Of a stretch of 64,000 nucleotides of DNA, positions 1 through 12,771 are shown one piece after another. A model generated the notes under the pieces. That model ran no database searches. It worked only from the letters and a program-made list of their open reading frames with translations, and was not told the DNA's origin. The translations under genes were made by a program, and so were the position numbers. Location: positions 496,001 through 560,000 of the forward strand of contig JALQBC010000011.1 of NCBI GenBank assembly GCA_023375675.1, written 5' to 3'. Position 1 is the first letter of the stretch. Each line of letters starts with the position of its first letter. This DNA comes from Cytospora piceicola (lineage: Eukaryota; Ascomycota; Sordariomycetes; Diaporthales; Cytosporaceae).

Positions 1-1562
1 AACACCGTTTGTCAGTGCCTACATCAGTTAGCACCAGCCCAGCCACAACGTCAGAAGCCAGCAGGGGTAAATTAGACATACCTCATCAACGCATTCCTGC
101 AGGACCCGGTCCTGGTCCTCAAACGACATGCGCCTTGACTGCACGACGTTGGGCTTGATCACCAACAGCAGGATCGGGTTCTCGGGCGCGCTCGTGCAGA
201 TGACCCAGTCGCTCCGGGGGTCCAGCTGCGCCCTCGTAGTACGAATGTTCTCGCGCGTCGTGGCTAATATTTCCGGGTTGGACTGCAGGAGGCCGACCGT
301 CTCGCTCGCCGTGACGGCCATCATGGCCGGCAGAGCGGCAGAGAAAGTATACGCCGAGGATGCGATTCTCTGGTGGGCCACTACGTCCTTGTCGCCCGCA
401 CAGAAACCGCCGCCTGCGCACAGAGGACCAGCCAGGGAGCCGATGATCATGTCTACCTGCAAGGGGTCGACATTCTGCGCTTCGGTGACACCGCGTCCGG
501 TTCTGCCCAGGACGCCGAAGGACCAGGTCTCGTCGAGGATCATGCGGAACTTGTACTTCTCCTTCAGTCCGATCTGTGCATCATTTAGTTAGCCAACTCT
601 CGGGTACCATTGACAGGATATGGCCCGCTCCCTTACCATCCGCGGCAGATCAATAGAAGCACCCGTGGTCTCAGATAGTCCTTCCGCAACAAGGAACCTC
701 CGGGTCAGCTTCTTCTGCTTTGCCTGCTCCTGCGCAACCTGCCTCATGACCTCCTCCAGATCATCCTCGTCGCCCGGGGTGTACCACTTGATGGTGCATC
801 TCGAAAGCTCAATGCCCTTACGAATAGAGTAATTGGCCGTGCGAGCAGCGACGATGACATCGCCTCTCTTGCAGAAGGCAGGAATAACACTGGATATGAC
901 GGAGAAACCCTGAGCGTAGAGAATGCACGCCTCCGTGCCCAAGTAGGTTGCGATGTCGGACTCGATTTTCATGTGAACGTCCTGAGTTCCGTAGAACTGC
1001 GGAGGACCGCAGGGTCCGACGCCGTAAGTACGGAGGGTCTGGATGGCCTTCTCTTTGATGTGCTCGTTGGCGTTGAAGTTATAGAAGTTGTAGGAGGCGA
1101 GGTTGGTGACGGTTCGGCCGTTGGTTAGCTTCGACTTGGGGCCGGTAGGCCTGTGGTCAACGGGGTTAGTATTCTCTTCTCCAAAGTGTGCCAGACAGAC
1201 GAAAGTTCCTCGTTAGCTTAGCGGACATACCCAACAATAACAGGCAGCCTGTCCAGCTCCATCTCCTCAACAGCAGATGACTTGGAGACGAGCGGCTCGG
1301 GCTGCCACTCCTCAACCAGCTCCTCGATCTCATCCTGGGTCAGCTTGACGTAGTTGGAGTCGTTGGTCGAGTACGATGGCGACATAAGGTAGCGGATGAA
1401 GAAGATCAGGAGGAACAGCTCAAAGACAGAGCGTATGGGGTCATTCTGGTAGCTGGCCTGGACGTATCGGATGAGCACGGCGGACCCGGGAACCTTCTGA
1501 AAGGCGTCCGAAGCCTCGTGCAGCATGAAGGCCAATTGGCCCTGGATCTCGTGCAGATCCAT
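1..1562 (-). CDS. LCB1: Serine palmitoyltransferase subunit 1 (Lcb1), 3' end off the window
   Basis: This is the regulatory, non-lysine subunit of serine palmitoyltransferase, which condenses serine with palmitoyl-CoA in the ER membrane as the first step of sphingolipid synthesis. Exons read on the minus strand: 1562-1231, 1150-637, 573-82 and 18 to beyond position 1; all joins keep frame. A membrane segment lies at about residues 45-60. The class II aminotransferase fold follows, with YGVGPCGPPQFYGT and SEDSD-like core positions replaced by the Lcb1 pattern. Where Lcb2 carries the PLP lysine this protein reads GSLAGPLCAGGGFC without a lysine, which identifies it as Lcb1. The start ATG at 1562 gives the family N-terminus (MDLHEIQGQL). 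The 5' leader next to the start consists of a 7-base tandem repeat. FKS1 lies upstream in the same orientation. Identification is firm; the C-terminus is missing only because the window ends. Confidence 0.93.
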
Positions 1563-1590
1563 GGCAGATGGCAGATGGCAGATGGAAGAT
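1559..1590. repeat. 7-base tandem repeat abutting the LCB1 start codon
   Basis: The unit ATGGCAG (plus strand) is repeated three to four times, the last copy imperfect. On the coding strand it becomes a CATCTGC run directly before the ATG of LCB1, so it forms part of the 5' leader. Confidence 0.8.
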
Positions 1591-2444
1591 GCTGGCGGAG
1601 AGAAGGAAGAGCAGATATGTGGTGTCGGGTTCCTATCTGTCAATCAATCACACAAACAAGTTGTCGGTCGGTGAGGGCGGAAAACAGAAAACGCTGGTCG
1701 ACAGGTTGGTAGGAATGAGGATTAAACAGCTGGGCTAGCCTCGCGTCGGTACCGTGGCGAAGGAACCGAATCAGAATCAGGGGGGCTTTTCCGGATCTGC
1801 CAGTCTCTGCGCCAAACCCTGAAACTTCGAAATCAGGGGCCAAGCCCAGGTGGCAGGGGGGTGGAGGCTTCTGGTGGCCTGATTGCGCTGCAAGCCTCAG
1901 GGTCTGGATCCAGGGTCCAATACCTCCGCACCCAGGTACCTGGGTACCTACTAAGTCCTAGGTAGGCTAGGTAATCACAGGGCGGGCGTGTTGGACCACG
2001 CCCGGCTCAATTTTGATAGGCAGTACATCCGTACCATATTGTACCGTACGTACGACGGACGACGTATTATAGTGCATGGACTGACAGCATCATGAACATC
2101 ATTCAGACTCGTCCGTCACATTTGCTTGCAAATCCAGACTAAAGTCGATAGACGTGAATTAATTATGCCTTTCTCGATTCCGCCCACAGGCATCGAGAGA
2201 TCGCATGGCAAGCAAAGTAAAGTAAAATGTGTGTGTGCTAAGACAAGTCTAGAAAAACCATTTGCCATGCCATGCCCCGTTCGTGTGATTTGCGGTGACA
2301 AAAACCAATACAATTTACTCCTCCGCCTCCCAGGCATAGCAAAGAGCAACAAACACCTCTCCATGTGCAACCTCTCCTCCCACTATCTCCGCTTTCCCTG
2401 GAAAGCCCGTCTTCCTCTAAAATACAGTTTGCGGCACATCTCAC
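1563..2444. other. Intergenic region between FKS1 3' end and LCB1 5' end
   Basis: This stretch must hold the LCB1 promoter and the FKS1 3' UTR, since both genes read leftwards. It contains a cluster of TACCTGGGTACCTA/CCTAGGTAGG words at about 1931-1974. I see no further gene. Confidence 0.6.
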
Positions 2445-5400
2445 TTAGAAGAGACGAATCTTGGCAGAGTCTGCCGTGCCTGACGCCGCCGCCGATGCTC
2501 CTGACGCTCCTGACGTCTGCGACACATACGCTCCCGAGTACGAAGCTGCTGCGGTACCGGTATCCGTGTGGCCGATTGTGTCGTTGTTGTCTTGTCCGGT
2601 GGGCTGGTAGAGGCCCGACATCGCACCGTTTATTGTGGATGACAATGAGGTTCCAATATACTTGCCCGCTAGGCTGGGTGCGATGAACAGTACGAGGAAG
2701 ATGATCAACAGGGTAAAGTAGAGGAGTGCATAACGGAAGACGCGCTTCCTCCTCAACTTGGACTGCTTCAGAGAGTAAATGGGTGGACGGATTTGCCGAC
2801 TGCATTATCAGGTTAGCGTCATGTTTCGATGAAGATTCATAATCAAGTAGACATACCTTGGTCGCAGCCAGAAGAGCATGATGGAGTGCAGTTTGTCCAC
2901 CTGGGGGATGAGAATTACTGGACACATTATGAACAGGAGACAATGCCCCAGGATGAAGTCGCAGGCGAAGAAGCTGAGCTCCGTGATCTTGCAGAGGAAC
3001 TCTCGGCCGGGTTGGGACAGGGTGCTCCAACCCATCGAGTACCACTTGCCCGTCCAGAAAGCAATGTTGGCCTGGTCAGTCTTCATCTCCCTCGTAAGTG
3101 CGAATGTGATGATGAGCTTCAAGAAGAACCGTTGAATGGCAACGACCGCGATGATACCACTGAGCGTTCGGGTGAAGTTGAAACCCTCGAGGACATACAT
3201 GATCTCGAAGAACACGAGCATCATGATGACTGCAAGGGCGTGCGCGATGGCTGCGAGGACGCTACCAAACTTCTTGCAGCACATGCTAAGAAGGGGACCC
3301 ATACAACAAGCCATCGCGAAGAACATCATGCAGACACCCGCGTTGACGGCGATCGGACCGAATGCAACGACGGCGACTCGAATGAGCGCTGCCGTTTCAG
3401 TGGCGGATTTGTCGTTCTGTTTCAAGATACCATTTGTGTTGTTGACTCCGGTCTGGGCGTTGATGAAGAGGTAAGGGATCAGTGTGACACAGCACAGGAG
3501 CAACGGGGCGATGACTTCGGCAACGAATACATTGGAAATGTTCGCGCGAGGCACATCGGCCGACAGCTTGCCTGATGGCTCACCTACAACCTTGCGCTTG
3601 TATCCAGTGAGCCGGGTACGGGAGAGACGGCAGTAGGAGATCCAGGAAGACGCATGCGACACCGAGTTACCGCGAGAAAGCCAGCGAAGGAACTCGCGGT
3701 AGTCGATGAAGAAGTCGTTCCAGGCAAACTGGTGCGGGTTGTAGAGGAACGGCGAGATGCAGAGAGCCAGCAGGGACATCCAGAAGTAGACGAGAGCAGA
3801 CTGCCAGATAGTCAAGGTTGCAAACAGCAACATCAACAGCATGCGAGCTCCAAAGTAGATGGACGGTCCGGCGAAACGCGAGTACAGGATGCCGAAGGGG
3901 ATACGGGCAGTGGCGAAACCTCGACCAGTACCGATATATCGGGCACCTCCGTAAGACAAGTTGTTCTGCACGGCGTTGGCATAGATCTGACAGACAAACA
4001 CCTCGAAGAAAGGCGATAGGGAGCAGATCTGCTTGGCCAGACGGGTAGAGGCACGCAGCACTCCACGCTCAGTAAGCTCCTGAACGACCAGGGGCACGAA
4101 GGCGAGGAAGATGACGAAAATAATAGAGATAACACAGCGGTATACCCAGTCCTCCAGTGCAGGGGTGTTCTGGCATCCGGTCGGGTACAGAGCATCCGTG
4201 ATAGGGACGTTTCTGTTGTAGGCGCATGCAATGGTCTCGTGCCGGAGCGCACCAAGGTTGAGGCAACAGAGCATGAACATGTGAACTGAAAGCATAATGA
4301 ACATGTTGTTGACGTGGAAACCAGGATGGGCGTAGTAGAACGAGAGGAATCGATCCAGGGGCAGCTGGGTACCAAGGTAGTAGTACTCTCGCGAGAGCAT
4401 CTGTTCACCCATACCAGTTCCGATCTTGGTTGTGAAGTTGAGAATCGAACCGAAACCCAAATCACGACCCTTACCACACTGGTAGTATTCACAGTGCTTG
4501 ATGCGACCACCACGCAGGACAGCGTTCATACCGGCGTAGATATCTTCGTTCAAATGGAGACCCTTTTGCGCCTTGGACACACCACCTCGGGTAGTCATGT
4601 AAATGCCGTTGAGGAAATCAGGGTGACCATAATGAAGCTTGCCGCCAATTTGAGCCAGGGTACGAGCAAACAGAGTACCGAACGTCTGTTCCTTTCCGGC
4701 TGCGACGTCACCAAGGATACCAATGTTCTCGGAGAAAATGTATTCACGGGCACCAAGAATGGCAACAGGTGCAGAAGACTCGCTCTTGACTCCAGGGGTG
4801 TACGGAGAGACAGTGGGGGCCTTCATCTCTTCGAACTCGGCCAGAACGCTTCGAATCTTCAGACACTCTTCAAGATAGTTGTCCTGGTTGGCGTCGATAA
4901 GTTGGATGTATTCACCGCGGTAGAAAATGATCGAGTGGTTCTGGTTGTCGGACTTGCCGTCTCCCAAGATGGGGTTGCCGGACAGCTGAACTCGGAACTT
5001 GGGCTTCCGCATGCCGTTCTCCATGATCTCCGAGTGACCGTCAATGAGAGCCGAGTACAGGCGTGGTTCTTCGCCCTCGTTAACAGGAGGCTCCTCATCC
5101 AGGTAGGCAATCTGCAAGTCGGGGTAGGCACGCAGGAGGAATTCGGCGTTCTCCATCTCCTCCTTCTTGAACTTGGCGTATCGTTGCATAGAAACACAGA
5201 TCTTGAACTTGCGGCGAGCCATGCGCTCGAGCTCACGCTCAAGTTTGTCGGAGTTGCCACCGAACATCTGGACGACCTCGGGATTCTCAACACGGTAGAG
5301 CAATTTGATAGCCCGGCTGTAGTTCATGAAACCGGAGATGGTGCGGTACAGGGTCTGGAAACGAAGCGAAGCCCAGATACGAGTCCTGAGCGTGTACTCG

Positions 5401-8400
5401 GGGGCAGAGGACTTGAAACCAATGCAGTAGAAGGGAAGGTCATCAATCTTGCTCTTGGCCGTGTCCTTGTCCGGCTTCTCCTCATCACCGTTATACTGCG
5501 CAGTCTCGTCCGAGAGAATCTTGGTATCCTTGACGAAGCAGTCCCACTCGTGGGGGTGCAGCTGCTTCAGGTACTCCAGAAGAGTGACACGAGAGTACGG
5601 CTCATCCTCACGGATGATCTCACGAAGAGACAACAGGATCTTCTCACTGTAATGGGGAATCAGGACGGTGAAGGTTGGCATGTTGTCAACGGGGAGCGGT
5701 TCAGGGATAGGTGTGGACAGGGACTGGGCGAAGAAAGAGATCCGACGTTCTGCCTCGCTCTGGCTTGGGAAGAACTCCGTCTTGAAAGAATGGTCCTCCT
5801 GGGACACGAAGAAGGTGGGGGCGCGCAAAGTCCGCTTACCCTCCTGCTCAGACGGGACCTGATGGTAGAGAAGCTTCTGCACGTGGTCGATAGCCAGTAG
5901 ATGTTCTCGGTACATGGAGATGACGATGGCGTTCCAGATCTGAGAAATGAGGACCTTGGGCTTGTACTTGATCTCCATATCGGTCGTAGCCAAGACCTTG
6001 GAGTAGATCCGCTTCGGCAGACGAGAGAAGATGTTTCTCCAGGGCGTCCAGATGGAAGAACCAAGGTAGAACGAGCGCGCAATGGATACGACGGCGTTCA
6101 ACAAGACGTAGAAAAGGTAGGTGTCCAGGAAGAAGAAGCACATGTCGGTGAGTGTCATCAGACCAAGAAGGATCCAGTTCTGATACGGGCAAAGGTATCT
6201 CTTGAGGATTGTGTCACCAAGACAGCTACTGGTGTCCATTATCGACAAATAGCGAATGGGATCACGGAACGACAGCGCCAGGAAGCCGTATGATTCACCG
6301 AGCTTGGCACCGAAGATGACAATCCAGAGACCGTAGGACATGGCCATGTCGTTGCCCTTCAGACTCGGCCAGCTGGCTGTGAAGGTCTGACTGGCCACAT
6401 ACTGCCTCGATTTCTTGCTCCTCAAGTAGCTGCCGAACAGCCCGCCGAGTGGCATGATGGAAAAGAAGATCAGAGTGATGATAGCAATGAAGAACTGAGC
6501 GATACCAAGAGCCAAGCAGGCGGTCGTTTGCTGATGCGCGTTGTACGCCTCGACAGACTCTTGCGGCAAGAAGACGTATATGCCCGGAGCTGTATTGATA
6601 GCGAAGACGCAGATCAGGAAGATCAGTTTCTTGGTAAGATGTTGAGCACCAGACCACCTTCGGGGGACATAGGCCCATTCCGCAAGGGTAGCCAGAATCT
6701 GGATGAGAGACGCTATGCCTCCTCCAAAGCCGACAATGGACCATTGGGCAGACCGCGCCGCCGACTGGTTGACTTGTTGTTCGTACTTGGGAATAAGCAG
6801 CGACGGAGCGTTGTGAGTTGTGTACATCCAGAACACTGTCAAGTGAATAACCCAGATACGGTTGAAGTTAATGAGCAAGTGGAACCAAGAACGGGTCTCC
6901 TTGTACGTCTTGAAGAAACATTTGTTCCAGTTCACCTCATGAAGCTTCAAGTAACGCTCGGCCGGAGGGAGATCGACGAGCTTGGACTTGTCGTTAAGTA
7001 CGATGCGTTCGATTCCCTCAGGGTACCAAAAGAGCTGGTTGCAGTCGTCGTAACCGATGATCTGGTTGTGGTCGCGCTCACGACGAACGTAGACACCGCC
7101 CGAGATCTCGTAACCCTGGTCTCTACAATACTGGTAAAGAGGGGTGATGACGTTGTTCAAGAAGGTGAGCTCCGGAACGGGCTCAACTGTGTTCTGGCAG
7201 GCTGGCGAGCTCAGGTAATCGTCTGCGCACTTGAAAAGGAAGCAGAGACACTCGGGCATAAACCGGACCTGGTTGGCTTCACCCCAGCAGCACAGGTATA
7301 ATGCCAGTTGGCGAATGCGATCATGCTGAGACATGCGGTTCATGCGTGTCTTCCACCGGAACTCAGCTGCTTCCAAGGAGGTATCGCCTTCGAGGTCTTC
7401 CAGCGATAACTCCTCAGGCTCCTCGCCCTTCTTCTTCTTCTTGGGCTTCTTCTTCTTGTCCTTGGTGCCCTTCACGTTGGCGAATCCGACAGCATCATCG
7501 AGGTCGAGGTGCGCAGCAAAGTACCATTTACGGTAGTTCGCATTGTCTCCGCCAATGTAGTCGGCGTGCAAGGAGAGCAGCGCCTGGTTGGGAGTCATAC
7601 GCGAAGCTCTGGAATCCAACAGCGTCATCAAGTGGTCGTACACGTTCCGCATGCTGTCCCGCTGGAAACCGAATTTGTTGCAGAGATCGAGGAAGATGTC
7701 TTCGATCTCCTCCTTGGACAGTGGGATCTGGGCGTCGGACGTCCACGCGGGGTACGGCTCTCGAGAACGTTGGCCGGCGGGCAGAACGTTGTCATAGTTC
7801 ATGCCGTAGTTGGGGGTCGAGGCACCGGATGATCGATTGGCTCCGTACGAGATTTGTGATGAGGGCGGGCGGTAGCCACGAGCTCCGTTTCCGTCCTGAT
7901 AACCACTGTAGCGCTCTTCACCTCTGCCGTAGTAGTCCATATCGGCAGCGCGGGCCATGTCCGACCTCATTGTGAAGTCGCTGAATGTCTCGGAATCCTC
8001 CTCAGAGTTACCGAGAGGTGCGGCCCCGTAGGCGGCCTGATCGTAGCCATGCTGTTGGTCGTAGTATCCATTCTCGTAGTAGCCGTCCTGGTACTGCTCT
8101 TGGCCTTCGTAATAGCCGCCGTCTTGATGGTGAGGGTTGTTAGGGTCGGCGTTGTAATAACCCCTGATAATAAATTCGGTCAGCATGAACCATGGCATAA
8201 ATTGCAGCCAAACACACAAGGACGTGACACTTACGACTCGTCATAGTAGCCCTCTTGGGCGGCAGGGGCGGCGTGGGCATCGTAGCCAGCAGCTGCGGTG
8301 TTGTCATAATATTGACCCTGCTCGTTGTCATAGTAGGACTCGGTGTTCCCTTGCTGATGGCCGTAGCCATCATCGTAACCTGGATGGCCCGGATTACCCG

Positions 8401-8404
8401 ACAT
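2445..8404 (-). CDS. FKS1: 1,3-beta-glucan synthase catalytic subunit (GT48)
   Basis: Plasma-membrane synthase that polymerises UDP-glucose into 1,3-beta-glucan, the main cell-wall polymer and the echinocandin target. Exons on the minus strand: 8404-8235, 8163-2857 and 2799-2445, giving 1943 residues, a normal Fks length. The N-terminus is a Tyr/Gly/Gln/Asp-rich cytosolic tail, followed by a lysine patch near residue 285, a first membrane cluster, the large cytosolic GT48 region ([14 protein letters not shown] near residue 885, [16 protein letters not shown] further on) and a second membrane cluster. The short last exon adds a hydrophobic segment ([15 protein letters not shown]) and a Ser/Thr/Ala-rich tail. 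Hot spot 1 reads FLALSFRDP (F at about residue 684) and hot spot 2 begins DWVYRCVI (about 1395). The start ATG at 8404 is followed by [15 protein letters not shown], typical of the family. LCB1 follows downstream; a 5 kb gap lies upstream. Confidence 0.97.
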
Positions 8405-9560
8405 GGTGGATTAAATGGCTGGATGCAAGTGGTCAGTTGATTGATCATCTGGGATGAAGGAGCAGCATTGCCAATGATGATCCGTGGTAGTGAAGTGTTT
8501 GTCAAGGGTGCAATGGATCAGGCGCGTCTTGGGAAGCTGTGGCTCGCCGGTGTTTGAAGTTGCTGGGGAACAAAAGGAGTGCAACTCACCAATCAGACTC
8601 ATGGGTGTCTTGGAATGGGGGAACCAAAAAGAAACGACCGATCAAAGTCAATTAAGTAAGTTATAGAGATGTGGGTTGATGGAAACCGCAGATGATTAAG
8701 ATCAAAAGTAGCCGGCCAGTCTTTCGAGTTGCTGAAGAGCCGTCGATATTCTTTTTTTGCAACCGTGACGTGACGTGACGGTGCTGATATTGTTTCCTGT
8801 TTCCTGGAGATTCGAATTCCAGATGTGAATGTGTGTAGCAGGAAGTACGGTACAAGGTCGGTTGTGTTGTGTTGCCCTTCGTCCGCCAATTACGGTACTC
8901 CTTTCCTTTCCAAGCGAAATCCTTCTCGTGGCCAGGTCGATGCCTCGCTGCAAAGATTTCTGAACTTAAAAGTTGAAAGTCGAAGTCGAATCGATGGGGT
9001 CGAGATCCGGAGAAAATGAGAAAGTAGCACCTGCTTCTTTCTCTTCTCTGTTGATTTTGACGGCCTGGGTCCCAAGAGAGATCGACTAGACTGATTCAGC
9101 GAATGGCAGTCGGCGCGCTAGGTCAGCGGTGCCGGCAAGGGAGGGAAAACAAAGCACTGGAAACGGAAGGTTGGAGAGGAGGAAGAAGGTTACGAAAGAA
9201 CGAGTGTAGGGTGGGAAAAAAGGTATAAGGGTGAGGGCGGTGAAAATCAAGCAGACCGTGATCCAGAAAAGTTGGATGCCCGGTTTCCTTGGTCGTGGAA
9301 TTGGACGAAGAGAAGGATGGGGAGCGGACAGAAAGGGGGGTTGAAAAAGGAGGCTGCAGGTGCCAGGAGCAAGGAGCAAGGAGCAAGGAGACCTGTACGG
9401 ATCCGTACTGGTCTGGCTGACTGCACGCGAAAAGGTGGGTGGGCCCCTGTGGTTGTGGGGACAGATACTGGGCTCTGAATGTTATGTACACCTAACCAGC
9501 ACCGTGTTACACAGCACACCTGGCACAATACCGCACCATACACTCCTGTAGTAGCAATAT

Positions 9561-9642
9561 TACCTGCCCAGGTAGGTACCCACAGTAACCTAGGTACCTA
9601 GGTAGCTGAGTAGGTACGCCTGGGTACCATGTACCAAGTACC
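9561..9642. repeat. Cluster of TAGGTACCTA-type palindromic words
   Basis: CCTAGGTACCTAGGTA and several one-base variants (GGTAGGTACC, GGGTACCATGTACC) are packed into about 80 bases. The same vocabulary recurs near 1931-1974, 12711-12771, 24618-24669 and singly elsewhere in gene-free DNA. Confidence 0.7.
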
Positions 9643-10970
9643 TGATCATCTCGAGCTGCACAGCTCTAGCCCGGGCAGCCGGGGCAGCCAACGAATTGGA
9701 ACGCCGGAGCGGCCAATTGCTTCTGGACTTCTCCTGTCTCGAATCGACCCCCCTGCTCACCGTGCGGACTGGACTGATCAATCAACGACCGGCCCTGGGA
9801 GATGAGCAAGGGGGCGACAACAGCAGAGGCGGCGTCCAGTGGCAGCAACTGCCCAAGGTGTTGGGGAGTGGCTGTGTTTCCTCCAGCGGCCACCCCCAAA
9901 CTCAACTCACACATCCGGCATCCCATCATCAGCCCATCGGCACCAGCAACATCCATCCCCTGCTGCCCCCTTCCATCTTTAATTCCGTTCCTTCCAGGGC
10001 AGCCGGGGTTTGATGAAGATTCGATTCGAGATGGGGTTTCTATTTGGACGGGCCGTCACTTGTCAATCGACATGTCGAAATTTAATCGAGAATGCGGGTC
10101 TCTGCCTTCACACGACTGGACCTACCATCCTCATATAGTGCCTATCTAGGTACTGTGTAGTCGTGCTAGATACGGATCCAGGCACATATGCTATGCACAT
10201 ACACTACTTGTCTAGCTATTTCCATAGTCAGTACTAAGCACACTAGGACGAACCTAGGATGAAACTTGTATACCATAGTACTACACATCCGAATTCGCAT
10301 GGGTGCGAATAACGAGCAACTCCCGAACCACTGTGCTTTGTTACTGCCCAGAAAACAACAACAAACTGACGAGCAGCTATGAAGTCGTCCATCAGTGATC
10401 TTATCACGAACTTCTCATCACCAATGGCCTTGTTCACGATCGGCACTGACACAAACAGACCGGGAGATGATCCATCTCAGCCGGCGAAGCCCAAACCAGG
10501 AAGATGAATGACCCAACTCGGACGCAACCTTGCGGCCCGTTGTTGACCTGACCATCACTTACCCCCTGAGCAACAAGGCTGCAAGGCTGTAAGGCCCATC
10601 TCGCCGGTTTCCACGAGGGGAAACCTCCATTTTCATCCCTACTGCGTAACCCGTGGCAATCCCAACAAGCTGTCCCAGCTGTCCCAGCTGTCCTGCCGCC
10701 AGGCCGCCAGGCCGCCTTCACGCCGGAGGCCGCGTTGGAGCTAACAAGTTAGGTTTTGCGCCGACTGTCGCTCACAATATTGGCCCGACCCCCGTCGGCC
10801 GGACTGCCGGTGGACAATGATTGCCAGCATCCTACCGTTGCTTATCTGTATCCTGCCCATCCATCCCAGCAGCCCCAGCTACCAAGGTACTGCTGGCGTC
10901 ATTATCTACCTACTTAGTACCGAGGTATTGTCGAGCCTTAATCGTTTTAGCCTTTTGCTATCTGCTACCT

Positions 10971-10995
10971 GCCAGCTGCCAGCTGCCAGCTGCCA
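10971..10995. repeat. CAGCTGC tandem repeat
   Basis: A 7-base unit GCCAGCT/CAGCTGC is repeated about three and a half times, in the gene-free region upstream of FKS1. Confidence 0.8.
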
Positions 10996-11270
10996 ACGCG
11001 TTCCGCAGAAATGGCCTGACTGGCTGAATGGCAGACTGGCAGATTGGATGCTGCAACTCGCAGCCCCTTCGTACAAGGCTTAACTGGCTTACTGCTGGCT
11101 TCCAAGGTTGTTTTTGCCACATAGGAAGTGCCTGTAATTTTACCCCTGAGGCTTGCACACACAACCTACATACACCCCCACCATTCGGTTCTACACTACT
11201 GTTAGTAGCACCCTTGTGTGGATCAACCCATAATAAATGGGAGGTCACTACTGGATACAAACCGCAACAG

Positions 11271-11272
11271 GG

Positions 11273-11304
<32 letters not shown>
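11271..11304. repeat. GGCA microsatellite
   Basis: Eight or so perfect GGCA units in a row within the gene-free region. The surrounding 2 kb is also rich in GGCAG and GCCAG words. Confidence 0.9.
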
Positions 11305-11305
<1 letters not shown>

Positions 11306-11918
11306 TAGCGGGAGGGCTTACGTTCTACCCTGCTGCACTGTGCTGTTCCAAGGTTGGGATTATGGATCGCTCTTCCGAGCCGATAGATAGAGTCGAGAAT
11401 AAATGCCCCGGTGGTTGCTCCTTAATACCATATCCACCGCACTGCGTACCATGGTAATTAATTGGCAGGCCGTCAACGCCGTGCTCCAGCTAGCTCCAGC
11501 TTGCCAGCTTGCAAAATGTCTAGCAAGGCTGGCAGGCTAGGCACAATCTGGCATCGCGTGCCAGAAGCTTGGTAAGCCAATACCTCAAGGGTGGTGGCTG
11601 CTTCGTATTCGAATATGCATGCAGCTTCTGAACATCTGGATGATTTTCAGTGTCGGTCATCAGGAATACGATTTGATGCTAGGGCCCTTCGCCTTCGGCT
11701 AGGAGAAGTAGGCTTGTTTGATCTGCAAATGATGGCTCTTTCGAAGACCACGTATATGCAATGTATTAATGTGAGGCAACGTACCTCTATATTTTTATAC
11801 GGTATTTCCAGGCTGCCAGGCTTACTGCCGCCCCCGGATAAAAGTTTAGTACTGACTGAGTCCTGAGGAACCCGTGGACGAGTACGGTACCTTCATTGAT
11901 CCTGATAACATCACCAAC

Positions 11919-11980
11919 CTGGACAGATTGCTACATCAAGCTAGTCATGCTGGATAGACTGCTACATCAGGCTAGTCATG
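11919..11980. repeat. 31-base tandem duplication
   Basis: Two adjacent copies (11919-11949 and 11950-11980) of a unit containing GCTACATCA and GCTAGTCATG. They differ at three positions, all transitions. Confidence 0.85.
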
Positions 11981-12710
11981 CTAAGTAGATATGTAATAGT
12001 AAACTTTACAGACGTACTAAAGATCTGTGCCTTGCTTGGTTGCCCTGGTTGCGTGACAGCCGTGGCCATTTAAATAAAGGGTTCCGGGCAAACATCCGGT
12101 GCAACAGGAACCCGCCAGCCCGCTTTCGAAATATTCCATCGACACCCTTCTCCAATGACGTACAGCAGAAATGGGAAGCGTGGTAAATTTGGGGAGGAAA
12201 AGTTCTGTCCAGGCATCTATCTATTTTTGTTTCCAGATCGGCCAGGGACTGCCGCGCGGCGCCCTTGCTTCCCTCCAACTTCAAGGTTGGCACTGTGTTC
12301 TAGTTGTTAATTCCCGGCGCTCCCGCAGCCAGCCAGCCAGTCTAGCCAGTCCAGCCAACATGTGTCGCTTCTTCTACTGGTACGTTCACTAGTTCCCAGG
12401 CCTCCCAAGCAAAACGAAGTTTGGGGGGCAAAAAAAAAAAGGGAAGAGGGAAAAGCAAGTCGACTAGACTAGAGGAGTTGAGGGATATCCTACAGCCCGT
12501 GCGTGTGTGCGATGTGACTTTTTTTTAATGAGACTAACCTGGCTGTCTGGCTGTTTGGCTATCTGGGATGCTGGATGCCATTACTTTGCCACAGATATAG
12601 GATGCGCATGGCAGCAGTTGCGCACGTTCCAATATGTACGGGCCATCCATGCCAAGATCAATTGATGTTTATCCTCGCCGCTGGCTTCCGGTTTTCCGGT
12701 GTGTTGTTGG

Positions 12711-12771
12711 TAGATACCTAGGTACATACCTCAGTACCTAGGACCCGAGGTACCTACAGGTAGGAGATACC
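12711..12771. repeat. Cluster of TACCTAGGTA-type words
   Basis: ATACCTAGGTACATACC, AGTACCTAGG and GAGGTACCTACAGGTAGG follow each other in about 60 bases, matching the vocabulary at 9561-9642 and 24618-24669. Confidence 0.7.

Noticed and set aside
4314..5900. 528-codon open frame antisense to FKS1
   Set aside because: Opposes the conserved GT48 domain and has no family likeness.
12361..12383. Possible short first exon (ATG TGT CGC TTC...) ending at a GTACGT donor
   Set aside because: No downstream acceptor continues an open frame; the best branch-point/acceptor pair leads to an immediate stop.
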